From contig NZ_CP070491.1 in the NCBI RefSeq assembly GCF_016925495.1, positions 744,001 through 808,000 on the forward strand: a DNA stretch of 64,000 bases. Direction: 5' to 3'. The position numbers were made by a program, and so were the translations under genes. Numbering within the stretch: the stretch's first letter is position 1; each line of letters starts with the position of its first letter. Positions 17,896-26,100 of the stretch are shown here, one piece after another. The DNA comes from Methylococcus sp. EFPC2. GTDB taxonomy: Bacteria > Pseudomonadota > Gammaproteobacteria > Methylococcales > Methylococcaceae. The notes under the pieces are model-generated. The model had not been told where the DNA came from. It worked only from the letters and a program-made list of their open reading frames with translations, and did not search any database.

Positions 17896-19881
17896 ATGCA
17901 CGAGATCCTGCTGCCGAGCCCGGGCCTTACTTTGGGGCATTATCCCGAGCGTCCGGTGTCCGAGCGCAGCGTGCTGGAGCGCCTCGCCCACGGGGCGGTC
18001 GGTTGGGTGCGACAGCGGCGTTATGGCCGGATCTCCGGCTTGGATCGCTTCGTGGCGGAGGTGAATCGGCATGAGGCGGATGTCGCTCCGCTCGCCTCCC
18101 CGGCGCTGGAGGAAAAACTGCGCGGCGTGCGTTTCGATCTGGTGCGCCATGGCTTACGCGACGACGTGGTCGCCCGGGCGTTCGCGCTGATCCGCGAAGT
18201 CTCGCGCCGCACCTTGGGGCTGCGGCATTTCGACGTGCAGGTCATGGGCGGCTGGCTGATGCTCAACGGTCTGATCGCGGAAATGGAAACCGGCGAGGGC
18301 AAAACCCTGACCGCCACCCTGCCGGCCTGCACCGCGGCGCTGGCCGGGGTGCCCGTGCACATCGTGACGGTCAACGACTATCTGGTGAAGCGCGACGCGA
18401 ACTGGGCCGAGCCCCTGTGCCGGGCGCTGGGCCTGACGGTGGGCGCGATTACCCAGGAGCTCGACGGCCCCGCCCGTCAACAGGCCTATGCCTGCGACAT
18501 CACCTATTGCACCAGCAACCAGCTGGTTTTCGATTATCTCAAGGACCGCTTGACCCTGGGTCGTTCCTACAGCCGGCTGCAATTGCAGATGGAACGCTTG
18601 GGCCGGGAGCGCGAGCGGGACAAGGCCTTGTTGCTGCGGGGCCTGTGTTACGCCATCGTCGACGAGGCCGACAGCGTGTTCATCGACGAGGCGCGCACCC
18701 CGCTGATCATCTCCCAGGAAAAATCGGCGCTCGACGAGCAGCGCCTCTACCAGGAAGCGCTGGAACTGGCGGGCGGCCTGCAGGAAGGACAGGATTTCAT
18801 GCTCATGGAACGGGCGCGGACCGTCGAACTGACGCCTTACGGCAAGACGCGCGTCGCCGAACGGGCCGCGTCGCTGGGCGGGATATGGCGCGGCAAGCGC
18901 AGGCAGCGGGAATTGGTCGTGCAGGCCTTGAGCGCCCTGCATCTGTTCGTGCGCGACCGGCATTACATCATCGCCGACGGCAAGGTACAGATCGTCGACG
19001 AGTTCACCGGCCGCGTCATGGCGGACCGCTCCTGGGAGCGCGGCCTGCATCAGCTCATCGAGGCCAAGGAGGGCTGCGCGCTGACCAGCCGCAAGGAAAC
19101 GCTGGCCAAGATCAGTTACCAGCAATTCTTCCGCCGCTACCTCCGCCTGGCCGGGATGACCGGCACGGCCAAGGAGGTCGCCGGCGAACTGTGGGCGGTG
19201 TACGGGCTGAACGTGGTGCGCGTGCCCACGCATCGGCCGATACGGCGCGTCGCTCACCCCGTACGCGTGTTTCCGACGGCCCCCGAGAAATGGCAGGCCA
19301 TCGTCGAGCGCATCGCCGAGATTCATGCCCGGGGCCGGCCGGTGCTGGTCGGCACCCGTTCGGTCGCCGCGTCCGAACACCTCAGCGGGCTGCTGATTGC
19401 CAGGAAACTTCCGCACCAGGTGCTCAACGCCCGCCAGGATGCCCACGAGGCCGATCTCATCGCCGCCGCGGGGGAGCGCGGCAGCATCGTGGTCGCCACC
19501 AACATGGCGGGCCGCGGCACCGATATCAAGCTGGCCGCCGGGGTGGTCGAACTGGGTGGATTGCATGTGATCGCGACGGAAATCCACGAATCCGGCCGGA
19601 TTGACCGGCAGTTGTTCGGGCGTGGCGCCCGCCAGGGCGATCCCGGCAGTTATGAAATGCTGCTGGCGCTGGACGACGAACTGGTCCGGGTCTACGGCCG
19701 GGCGCTGCTGCGGAAACTGGTGGCGAGATCGCTGCGCGCCAACGACGCCCGACCGGCCCGCTGGCTGATGCGTTCGGCGCAGGACGCCGCCGAGAAATCG
19801 CATTCCAGGATACGGCGCGGCATGCTCAAGATGGACGAGCAGCGTAGAAATCTATTGGCTTTTTCGGGAACTTCGGAATGA
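17896..19881 (+). CDS. SecA-like ATPase (short accessory paralogue)
   Basis: 661 residues against ~900 for housekeeping SecA. Conserved helicase-type motifs are in order: QVMGG (115-119), Walker A ETGEGKT (131-137), a DEAD-like VDEAD followed by SVFIDEARTPLIIS (~255), a preprotein cross-linking segment (VRDRHYIIADGKVQIVDEF), MTGTAKE, and motif VI region ATNMAGRGTDIKL (~535) with a GRGARQGDPGS arginine-finger region. It ends soon after the second nucleotide-binding domain. The helical-wing/scaffold part is reduced and the zinc-binding C-terminal tail that contacts SecB is absent. By family, it would power translocation of a restricted set of substrates. Its position suggests the giant protein is that substrate (inference). 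The start 4 bp after the M50 stop, and a 4-bp overlap with the next gene, point to translational coupling. Confidence 0.9.
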   Translation: MHEILLPSPGLTLGHYPERPVSERSVLERLAHGAVGWVRQRRYGRISGLDRFVAEVNRHEADVAPLASPALEEKLRGVRFDLVRHGLRDDVVARAFALIREVSRRTLGLRHFDVQVMGGWLMLNGLIAEMETGEGKTLTATLPACTAALAGVPVHIVTVNDYLVKRDANWAEPLCRALGLTVGAITQELDGPARQQAYACDITYCTSNQLVFDYLKDRLTLGRSYSRLQLQMERLGRERERDKALLLRGLCYAIVDEADSVFIDEARTPLIISQEKSALDEQRLYQEALELAGGLQEGQDFMLMERARTVELTPYGKTRVAERAASLGGIWRGKRRQRELVVQALSALHLFVRDRHYIIADGKVQIVDEFTGRVMADRSWERGLHQLIEAKEGCALTSRKETLAKISYQQFFRRYLRLAGMTGTAKEVAGELWAVYGLNVVRVPTHRPIRRVAHPVRVFPTAPEKWQAIVERIAEIHARGRPVLVGTRSVAASEHLSGLLIARKLPHQVLNARQDAHEADLIAAAGERGSIVVATNMAGRGTDIKLAAGVVELGGLHVIATEIHESGRIDRQLFGRGARQGDPGSYEMLLALDDELVRVYGRALLRKLVARSLRANDARPARWLMRSAQDAAEKSHSRIRRGMLKMDEQRRNLLAFSGTSE

Positions 19882-20723
19882 CGATGATGTGGAGCGGTAA
19901 ACGCAACGGGGCGGCCGTGGCCTGCCTGTGGATGGCGGGTGCCTGGCCGGCTTTTGCGCTGGATGCCAAGGGCCTCGATTGCGTGATCGAACCCAAGATG
20001 ACGGTGGAATTGAGCAGTCCGGTGCCCGGCGTGCTGGACGAGATACTGGTGGAGCGCGGCGCACGGGTCAGCAAGAACCAGGTGTTGGCGAAGCTGAAAT
20101 CCGGCGTCGAGGAGGCCAACGTCAAGCTGGCCCGCGCCCAGGCCGAGCTGAACAGCGAGATCAACGCCTCGCAGGCGCGTCTTAACCTGAATGCCCGGGT
20201 GCATGGCCGTACCAGCGAATTGTTCAAGACGCAGATGGTTCCCCTGTCCGAAGCGGACGAGGCGGAGACCAAAAAAATCGTCGCCGAATACGAGCTCAAG
20301 AAGGCGAGGGAAGACAAGCAAATCGCCCATCTGGAACTGGAGCGCGCTAGCGAACTGCTGAAACAGCGCTCCCTGGCGAGCACGATAGACGGCGTCGTGG
20401 TCAAGCGATACAAGGCGCCGGGCGAATATGTCGAGGACCAGCCCGTGCTGAAGATCGCGCAGGACGATCCGCTCAATGTCGAGGTGATTGCGCCGTTGTC
20501 GCTCTACGGCACCATCCGCGAGGGCATGATGGGCGAGGTGCGGCCGGAAGAACCGGTCGGCGGCAAGCATGTGGCGCGGGTCAGCATCGTGGATACGGTC
20601 ATCGATGCGGCGAGCGGAACTTTTGGGATCCGCCTGGAGCTTCCCAACCCGCAACACCAGGTGCCGGCGGGCGTGCGCTGCGACATCCGCTTTCTGACCG
20701 GCGAATCGACCCCGTCCCGCTGA
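19878..20723 (+). CDS. HlyD-type periplasmic adaptor protein
   Basis: 281 residues. An N-terminal signal peptide (hydrophobic AAVACLWMAGAWPAFA, cleavage near ALD) is followed by the order typical of RND/HlyD adaptors: half-lipoyl SSPVPGVLDEILVERGARV, an alpha-hairpin with heptads (~70-160), the second half-lipoyl, and a short barrel ending at 'PAGVRCDIRFLTG'. The ATG overlaps the SecA-like stop (ATGA), so the protein is probably made in fixed ratio with the ATPase. It would act in the periplasm, perhaps with the two membrane-bound HlyD-type proteins. No outer-membrane TolC-like gene is present in the window. Confidence 0.88.
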   Translation: MTMMWSGKRNGAAVACLWMAGAWPAFALDAKGLDCVIEPKMTVELSSPVPGVLDEILVERGARVSKNQVLAKLKSGVEEANVKLARAQAELNSEINASQARLNLNARVHGRTSELFKTQMVPLSEADEAETKKIVAEYELKKAREDKQIAHLELERASELLKQRSLASTIDGVVVKRYKAPGEYVEDQPVLKIAQDDPLNVEVIAPLSLYGTIREGMMGEVRPEEPVGGKHVARVSIVDTVIDAASGTFGIRLELPNPQHQVPAGVRCDIRFLTGESTPSR

Positions 20724-20803
20724 GTGCGGACGGGGAGCAGCCCCCTCGGCGCGCCATTTTCGCGCTTCCAAGCGTTACAGCTTACAGAAAACGGAGTATC
20801 GCC

Positions 20804-22384
20804 ATGGCACACTCAAAATCGTTCGCCCGACTGATGCAAACCCTGCGCGTCGCGGATCTCGCCGAGCGGCGCGGCATGCCCGGGCTGGAGGCCCTGGAAC
20901 AGTGCCGGGCGGACCGCCGACGGTTCATGAAGATGGCCGGTGTGGCGGCGGGAACCCTGATGGTGCCGGGACGCTGGGAACTCGCGGCACAGCCGGTGAG
21001 CGCAAGCGTCGGTATCGTCGGCGCCGGCCTGGCCGGGCTTTCCTGCGCCTATGCCTTGCAGAAGAAAGGCCTCACAGCCCAGATTTTCGATGCCGGGGAG
21101 CGTGCGGGCGGACGCTGCTGGTCGCTGCCCCATGTTTTTCCCGGCCAGGTCGCGGAACGGGGCGGGGAATTGATCGACAATCTCGGCAAGACCATGCTCG
21201 GCTATGTTCAGGAATTCGGCCTGCAAGTGGAGGACTTGTCGAAACAGCCGGGGGATGTCGTTTACTTCTTCGACGGTCAAGCTATCCCCGAGTCCACGGT
21301 GGTCGAGGAGTACCGCGCATTCGTCGGGTCCATGCGGGCCGATTTGACCCGGTTGTCCAACGGGCCCACCGCCGACAGCCACAATCCCTATGACGTCGGG
21401 ATCGATAATCTGAGCATCGCGGAATACCTCGATAGCCGCGGCGCGAGCCCTCTGCTCAACAAGCTCATCAGCGTCATCTACAACATCGAGTACGGGCTGG
21501 AGGCCGATCAGCAAAGCGCCTTGAACCTGCTGCTGTTCATCCATGCCGACAAGCGCTCCAAATTCACGCCGTTCGGGGTGTTCAGCGACGAGCGTTACCA
21601 CATCGTCGGCGGCAACGACCAGGTCGTCTCGGGTCTGCTCGGCCGGCTGGGGGGACAGGTCAATCTCGGCATGAAGCTCCTCCGTGTCCGCAAGACGGCC
21701 GGCGGCCGGGTCGAATTGAGCTTCGACACCGGCTCGAAAACGGTCTCCCAGGCTTTCGATGCCGTGGTCATCGCCGTTCCCTTCACGACGCTGCGCGAAG
21801 TCGAACTGGATGCGAGCCTGGGTTTTCCGCAGTGGAAGCTCGATGCCATCCATCAACTCGGCTATGGCAGCAATGCCAAGCTGATGGTCGGCTTCGATGG
21901 ACCGTCATGGCGCGGTTTGGGAGGCGATGGCGCCTCCTATGCGGATCTGGCCCATCTGCAAAGCACCTGGGAGACCAACCCCACGCTGGCCACGGCCGAG
22001 CATGCCGTGCTGACCGACTACACCGGCGGCGACCTGGGCGCGAGCCTGGACCCGGCCGCTCCGCAGATCGAGGTCGCCCGCTTCCTGAACGATCTCGACG
22101 GGGTCTATCCGGGGGCATCCGCTACCGCCAGCCGGCTCGCCGACAACGCGTACCTCGCGCACCTGGAGCACTGGCCATCGAACCCCTTGGCGCAAGGTAG
22201 CTACACCTGCTACAGGCCAGGGCAGTTCACGACCATCGCCGGCAATGAAGGAAAACCGATCGGCAACGTCTATTTTGCCGGAGAACATGCCAACTCCTTC
22301 TACGAGTGGCAGGGGTTCATGGAAGGCGCGGCGCTGTCGGGTATCGATGCGGCTCAGCAGATACTGGCCGATCTGAAAAAATGA
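20804..22384 (+). CDS. Flavin-dependent amine oxidase family protein, Tat-type signal
   Basis: 526 residues after an ACGGAG ribosome binding site. A twin-arginine-like stretch RRRFMK at 38-43 precedes a hydrophobic segment, so the folded flavoprotein is probably exported by Tat. The Rossmann motif GIVGAGLAGLSCAYAL begins at residue 70, followed by the FAD-contact motif GERAGGRCW. The C-terminus has the flavin monoamine oxidase signature VYFAGEHANSFYEWQGFMEGA. The family oxidises amines or amino acids to imines with release of H2O2; the substrate cannot be read from sequence. It lies 80 bp after the export operon on the same strand and may be a passenger of the same transcript. Confidence 0.9.
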   Translation: MAHSKSFARLMQTLRVADLAERRGMPGLEALEQCRADRRRFMKMAGVAAGTLMVPGRWELAAQPVSASVGIVGAGLAGLSCAYALQKKGLTAQIFDAGERAGGRCWSLPHVFPGQVAERGGELIDNLGKTMLGYVQEFGLQVEDLSKQPGDVVYFFDGQAIPESTVVEEYRAFVGSMRADLTRLSNGPTADSHNPYDVGIDNLSIAEYLDSRGASPLLNKLISVIYNIEYGLEADQQSALNLLLFIHADKRSKFTPFGVFSDERYHIVGGNDQVVSGLLGRLGGQVNLGMKLLRVRKTAGGRVELSFDTGSKTVSQAFDAVVIAVPFTTLREVELDASLGFPQWKLDAIHQLGYGSNAKLMVGFDGPSWRGLGGDGASYADLAHLQSTWETNPTLATAEHAVLTDYTGGDLGASLDPAAPQIEVARFLNDLDGVYPGASATASRLADNAYLAHLEHWPSNPLAQGSYTCYRPGQFTTIAGNEGKPIGNVYFAGEHANSFYEWQGFMEGAALSGIDAAQQILADLKK

Positions 22385-22511
22385 AGCGACATGGGCGGCC
22401 GGCCGAATGAAATGGCGGGGTCGCGGAGCGTGGCTCGACGACCCGTGCGGCCTCGCATTTCCCGCAACAAGCCTGTCACACGGGTCTCTTATCCTGTTCG
22501 CCCCGATCGTC

Positions 22512-22850
22512 ATGAAGCGTCGCGATTCATTTTGCCGCATTAAAGCGGTCTCCCGATTTTGCATCTGTGTGCTCCTGCTGAGCGGATGCGCGCTGCCTGC
22601 ATCGAGGGAAGAAAGCTTGGCACTGGAAAAGCGCGTCGCGCAATTGGAGCGCGAGGTGAGGCAATTCCATGCGGAGCGCAGCTCCGCCGTCGCCGATGCA
22701 CATCCCTCGAACGAGCAAGACCAGAGTGCCCGGCTTTCGGCGCTCTTCAGCGAGCGCCGGCGCTTATTGAAAAGCTATACCCCACAGCATCCGTCCATCA
22801 AACTGCTAGATCTCAAAATCAAGGAACTCTCGCAATTCGGGCCACAATAA
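22512..22850 (+). CDS. Small lipoprotein with coiled coil and Wzz-like motif
   Basis: 112 residues if translated from the ATG at 22512. The frame is open upstream, but this start gives a proper lipoprotein signal peptide: RRDSF..., a hydrophobic core and lipobox LLSGC. A short coiled coil (LEKRVAQLEREVRQF) follows. The end has YTPQHPSIKLLDLKIKEL, resembling the conserved 'Y.p.HP.v..L..ki..l' tip segment of polysaccharide co-polymerase (Wzz/GumC-type) proteins. No membrane helix accompanies it, so it is not a complete chain-length regulator. Function unknown. Confidence 0.65.
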   Translation: MKRRDSFCRIKAVSRFCICVLLLSGCALPASREESLALEKRVAQLEREVRQFHAERSSAVADAHPSNEQDQSARLSALFSERRRLLKSYTPQHPSIKLLDLKIKELSQFGPQ

Positions 22851-23024
22851 ACGCTGTCAGGCTGGCGACGGAGATCGGTACCACGGCCTTACCCCTTGCC
22901 GCGCTATGATTTTTGCAGGCAGCCGGCCGACCTGGACGCCAGCTTGCCTTGGCGGGTCGCGACACGATTAGAATGAGGCGTTTACAGTCGGCGCGGGCAT
23001 GGGCCCCATCAGGAGGAAGCAGGT

Positions 23025-24122
23025 ATGGACGAAGGGCAACAAGCGATACTCCGCGTCGTTGAACGCCTCATGCTGGAAATTCAGCTCAGCCTTCCGCAAA
23101 CGCTCGCGGCCACACAGCAACGCCAACTTCGGCACCGTATTCAGCGCATCCTGGAGCATGGCCGCGGCGAAGCACTGGCACCCGATTGGCGCGCCATCAC
23201 CATCGTGATGGCGGACATACGAGGCTACACGACGCTGTCGGAACGCTATCCCGCCGACGTCATGTTCGAGATGCTCAACGGTCACGTGGCGATGATGTCG
23301 GAAATCATCGCGCGGCACGGGGGTAGCATCGATAAGCTGATGGGCGACGGCATCATGGTCTTGTTTGGCGCCCCGACGGCTCAGCAAGACCATGTCCAAC
23401 GGGCGTTGAGTTGCGCAGTGGAGATGCAGCAAGCCATGGCGCGGGCCAATCAGGAGAGGCAGGCGAGGAACCTTCCGCCGATCTACATGGGGATAGGCGT
23501 CAACAGCGGGAATGTGTTCGCCGGATTGATAGGCGCGGACTGGCATCGGGAATACACCGTGATCGGCTCCGAAGTGAACCTGGCCGCGCGCATAGAGGCT
23601 CAGAGCATGCGAGGGCAGATCCTCATCAGCGAAAACTCCTACGCCGCCGCGCGGGGTGACGTGATGGTCGGCGAGCCCATTGCGCTGCAGGTCAAAGGAC
23701 GTTCGGAGACGATCACGGTTTACGAACTGTTGGGTATGCAACGCCCCGAGCACAGGACGGTGCCCCGTTGCGAACTGCGCAAAAGCCCGCGGGTCGCCAT
23801 CCGCATGCCTTGCCATTTCCAGCGCCTGCAGCAGAAAAGCGTGCTTGCGCCCGTCCATCGGGGGCAAGTGGTGGATTTGGGCTATCACGGCCTGGGTATG
23901 ATCAGTCCCGTGCCTCTGGAGACTCGAGGCGAGATCAAGATGGCGCTCTCGCTCCAACTGCTCGGCGACCTGACCCGCGATGTGTACGCGCGCATCGTCG
24001 CGCCACCGGACAAGGAGAACGAAGGCTACCGCTGCCGGATGGAATTTACCGACATCGACATGGAAGGCCAGCAAGTCATCAAGCAGTTCGTCGACAGCCA
24101 ACTGAGCCGCGCATGGGCGTAA
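23025..24122 (+). CDS. Class III nucleotide cyclase with C-terminal PilZ domain
   Basis: 365 residues, starting 8 bp after a strong AGGAGG. The cyclase catalytic domain covers ~55-235: the metal-binding Asp pair is D64 in VMADIRGYTT and D108 in LMGDGIMVLFG, and the transition-state region is EVNLAARIE (~183-191). Residues ~248-355 resemble a PilZ domain, with an Arg-rich RKSPRVAIR and VVDLGYHGLGM (canonical RxxxR...DxSxxG with the Ser replaced). The protein would be cytosolic, making cAMP (or cGMP) under possible cyclic-di-GMP control. The altered PilZ motif means ligand binding is uncertain. It is monocistronic and converges with the LysR gene. Confidence 0.87.
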   Translation: MDEGQQAILRVVERLMLEIQLSLPQTLAATQQRQLRHRIQRILEHGRGEALAPDWRAITIVMADIRGYTTLSERYPADVMFEMLNGHVAMMSEIIARHGGSIDKLMGDGIMVLFGAPTAQQDHVQRALSCAVEMQQAMARANQERQARNLPPIYMGIGVNSGNVFAGLIGADWHREYTVIGSEVNLAARIEAQSMRGQILISENSYAAARGDVMVGEPIALQVKGRSETITVYELLGMQRPEHRTVPRCELRKSPRVAIRMPCHFQRLQQKSVLAPVHRGQVVDLGYHGLGMISPVPLETRGEIKMALSLQLLGDLTRDVYARIVAPPDKENEGYRCRMEFTDIDMEGQQVIKQFVDSQLSRAWA

Positions 24123-24132
24123 ACCTTCACGC

Positions 24133-25038
24133 CTAGTCTTCGTCCAGCGCCGAAAAACGCCCGGCCAGAAAATCGAGCAGCGCCCGCACGGCGGGCAGCA
24201 GGCCGCGTCGGGACGGGAATACGGCATGGATGATTTCCCGCCGCGGCGCCCAGTCCGGCAGCAGCCGAACCAGCGTATTCTCCGCCAACCGGTCGCGCAC
24301 CATCATCACCGGCAGTTGCACGATGCCGACGCCGGCGAGTGCCGCGCCGCACAGGGCGATCATGTCGCCGGTGACATAACGCGGCCTATGGTGGATCGCG
24401 GCCTGCGCTCCGTCGGGTCCGAACAGATTCCAGACATATTCCTGCTGCGGATCGCCCAGCCCCAGGCTGGGCCATTCCGCCAGGTCGGCGGGTGTTTGCG
24501 GTACGCCCAGACGCCCGATCAACGCCGGACCGGCGACCAGGCATTGGCCACGGTCGGCCAGTACGCGCATCACCAGGTCGCTGTCCTGCAGCGGCGGCGG
24601 CCGCACCCGGATGGCGACGTCGATGGCTTCGCCCACCGGGTCGACGCGGCGATTGGTCGCTTCCAGATGCACCGTGATATGGGGATGCTCGGCCATGAAA
24701 TCGGCCAACATCGTGCCGACGTGGGCGTGCAGCAAGGCGATCGGGCAGGTCACGCGGACGGTGCCGCGAGGTTCCGCACGCGTCATCTCAACCGCCGCCT
24801 GGGCCGCTTCCGCCTCCACCAGCATGGCCTTGCAGTGTTCGTAGTAGCTGCGGCCGATTTCGGTCACGGCGAACCGACGGGTCGATCGCTGGATCAAACG
24901 CACACCCAGCCGCTCTTCCAGCAGCGCGATGCGGCGGCTGAGCTTGGACTTAGGCATGCCCAAGGCACGGCCCGCCGGCGCGAAACCGCCGTGATCCACC
25001 GCCTGGACGTAGTAGTAGAGATCGTTCAGGTCTTGCAT
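24133..25038 (-). CDS. LysR family transcriptional regulator
   Basis: 301 residues. The N-terminal winged helix-turn-helix (LNDLYYYVQAVDHGGFAPAG, then KSKLSRRIALLEERLGVRLI) is typical, and a periplasmic-binding-protein-like effector domain follows from ~90. It is transcribed divergently from the pirin gene across a 111-bp interval containing inverted repeats, the standard layout for autoregulation and control of the neighbour. LysR-pirin-isochorismatase-type loci are common in proteobacteria. The effector is unknown. Confidence 0.93.
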   Translation of the reverse strand: MQDLNDLYYYVQAVDHGGFAPAGRALGMPKSKLSRRIALLEERLGVRLIQRSTRRFAVTEIGRSYYEHCKAMLVEAEAAQAAVEMTRAEPRGTVRVTCPIALLHAHVGTMLADFMAEHPHITVHLEATNRRVDPVGEAIDVAIRVRPPPLQDSDLVMRVLADRGQCLVAGPALIGRLGVPQTPADLAEWPSLGLGDPQQEYVWNLFGPDGAQAAIHHRPRYVTGDMIALCGAALAGVGIVQLPVMMVRDRLAENTLVRLLPDWAPRREIIHAVFPSRRGLLPAVRALLDFLAGRFSALDED

Positions 25039-25058
25039 GGGCCTTATCGTTCCATTTA

Positions 25059-25105
25059 TGAGACTTTGAAGCGTAATAGTAACGACTACTGATCCCGTCG
25101 TCTCA
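25059..25105. promoter_or_regulatory. Candidate LysR operator between divergent genes
   Basis: Outer inverted repeat TGAGAC (25059-25064) with GTCTCA (25100-25105), and an inner AGTA-N5-TACT (25078-25090). The two are centred within about 2 bp of each other. Dyads of this type in a LysR divergent interval are the usual binding sites. Assignment is by position and symmetry only. Confidence 0.4.
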
Positions 25106-25149
25106 TTAGTATCATCTATCCAACGCTTAAGTTAAGCGCACGTCAGGAG

Positions 25150-26022
25150 ATGAAGATGAAAAGAGTCCTCGGTGTTTACAGCGCGCCCCGCCCCCACTGG
25201 GTGGGCGACGGCTTTCCGGTGCGTTCCCTTTTTTCCTATTCCAGCCACGGCAAGCAGCTCAGCCCCTTCCTGCTGCTCGACTATGCCGGCCCGGCCGATT
25301 TCACGCCCACCGACAGGCCGCGCGGAGTCGGGCCGCATCCGCATCGCGGCTTCGAGACGGTCACCCTCGTTTACAAGGGCGAAGTGGCGCACCGCGATTC
25401 GACGGGCCAAGGCGGCGTCATCGGCCCCGGCGACGTGCAATGGATGACGGCGGGCGCCGGCATCCTGCACGAGGAGTTCCACTCCCAGGCGTTCACGCAA
25501 TCGGGCGGTGCGCTGGAAATGGTGCAACTGTGGGTGAATTTGCCGGCCAAGGACAAGATGACCGCGCCGGGCTACCAGGCCATCCTGGCCCGCGACATCC
25601 CGACCGTGGATCTGCCCGGCGGCGCCGGAGCCTTGCGCGTGATCGCGGGCGAGTATGGCGGGCATGCCGGCCCGGCCCGGACATTCTCGCCCATGCAGCT
25701 CTGGGACATCCGGCTGACACAAGGCGGCACGCTTGAGTTGGCGTTGCCCGAGGGATGGAACGCGGCGCTGATCGTCCTGCACGGTACGATTTCGGTGAAC
25801 GACGGCACGGTCGCTCGGGAAGCGCAGATGGTCGTGCTGGATCAGGCCGGGGACGGCCTGATTGTCGAGGTCAGCAACGACGCCTCGGTGCTGCTGCTGA
25901 GCGGCGAGCCCATAAACGAACCCATCGCCGGTTACGGGCCGTTCGTGATGAACAGCCGGGAAGAGATCGAGCAGGCCATCGCCGATTTCAACGGCGGCCG
26001 CTTCGGCCGGATGGAGAGCTAG
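25150..26022 (+). CDS. Pirin family protein
   Basis: 290 residues, starting after CAGGAG. The N-terminal cupin has the pirin signature: GPHPHRGFETVTLVYKGEV (His ligands), GPGDVQWMTAGAGILHEE and ELVQLWVNL-like strands. The C-terminal cupin runs from ~175. The family are iron-binding bicupins; some oxidise quercetin, others modulate enzymes or transcription. The neighbours, a LysR regulator and an isochorismatase-like hydrolase, suggest an oxidative or aromatic-stress locus. Confidence 0.93.
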   Translation: MKMKRVLGVYSAPRPHWVGDGFPVRSLFSYSSHGKQLSPFLLLDYAGPADFTPTDRPRGVGPHPHRGFETVTLVYKGEVAHRDSTGQGGVIGPGDVQWMTAGAGILHEEFHSQAFTQSGGALEMVQLWVNLPAKDKMTAPGYQAILARDIPTVDLPGGAGALRVIAGEYGGHAGPARTFSPMQLWDIRLTQGGTLELALPEGWNAALIVLHGTISVNDGTVAREAQMVVLDQAGDGLIVEVSNDASVLLLSGEPINEPIAGYGPFVMNSREEIEQAIADFNGGRFGRMES

Positions 26023-26027
26023 CTTCC

Positions 26028-26053
26028 GCCCGGCCGCCTCAGGGCGGCCGGGC
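26028..26053 (+). terminator. GC-rich hairpin between pirin and hydrolase genes
   Basis: An 11-bp perfect stem (26028-26038 with 26043-26053) and a 4-base loop start 6 bp after the pirin stop. There is no T-tract, so it is as likely to be an intercistronic stabiliser or attenuator as a true terminator. Confidence 0.5.
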
Positions 26054-26100
26054 AATCCGGTGCCTACGCGCCACTCAACCTTAGCAAAGGAGTTTTAAGC

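Noticed and set aside
1-20723. Ordinary type I secretion locus
   Set aside because: No ABC transporter or TolC-like gene is present in the cluster; the ATPase is SecA-like. The ABC exporter at 33.3-35.1 kb is distant, on the other strand and has no adaptor.
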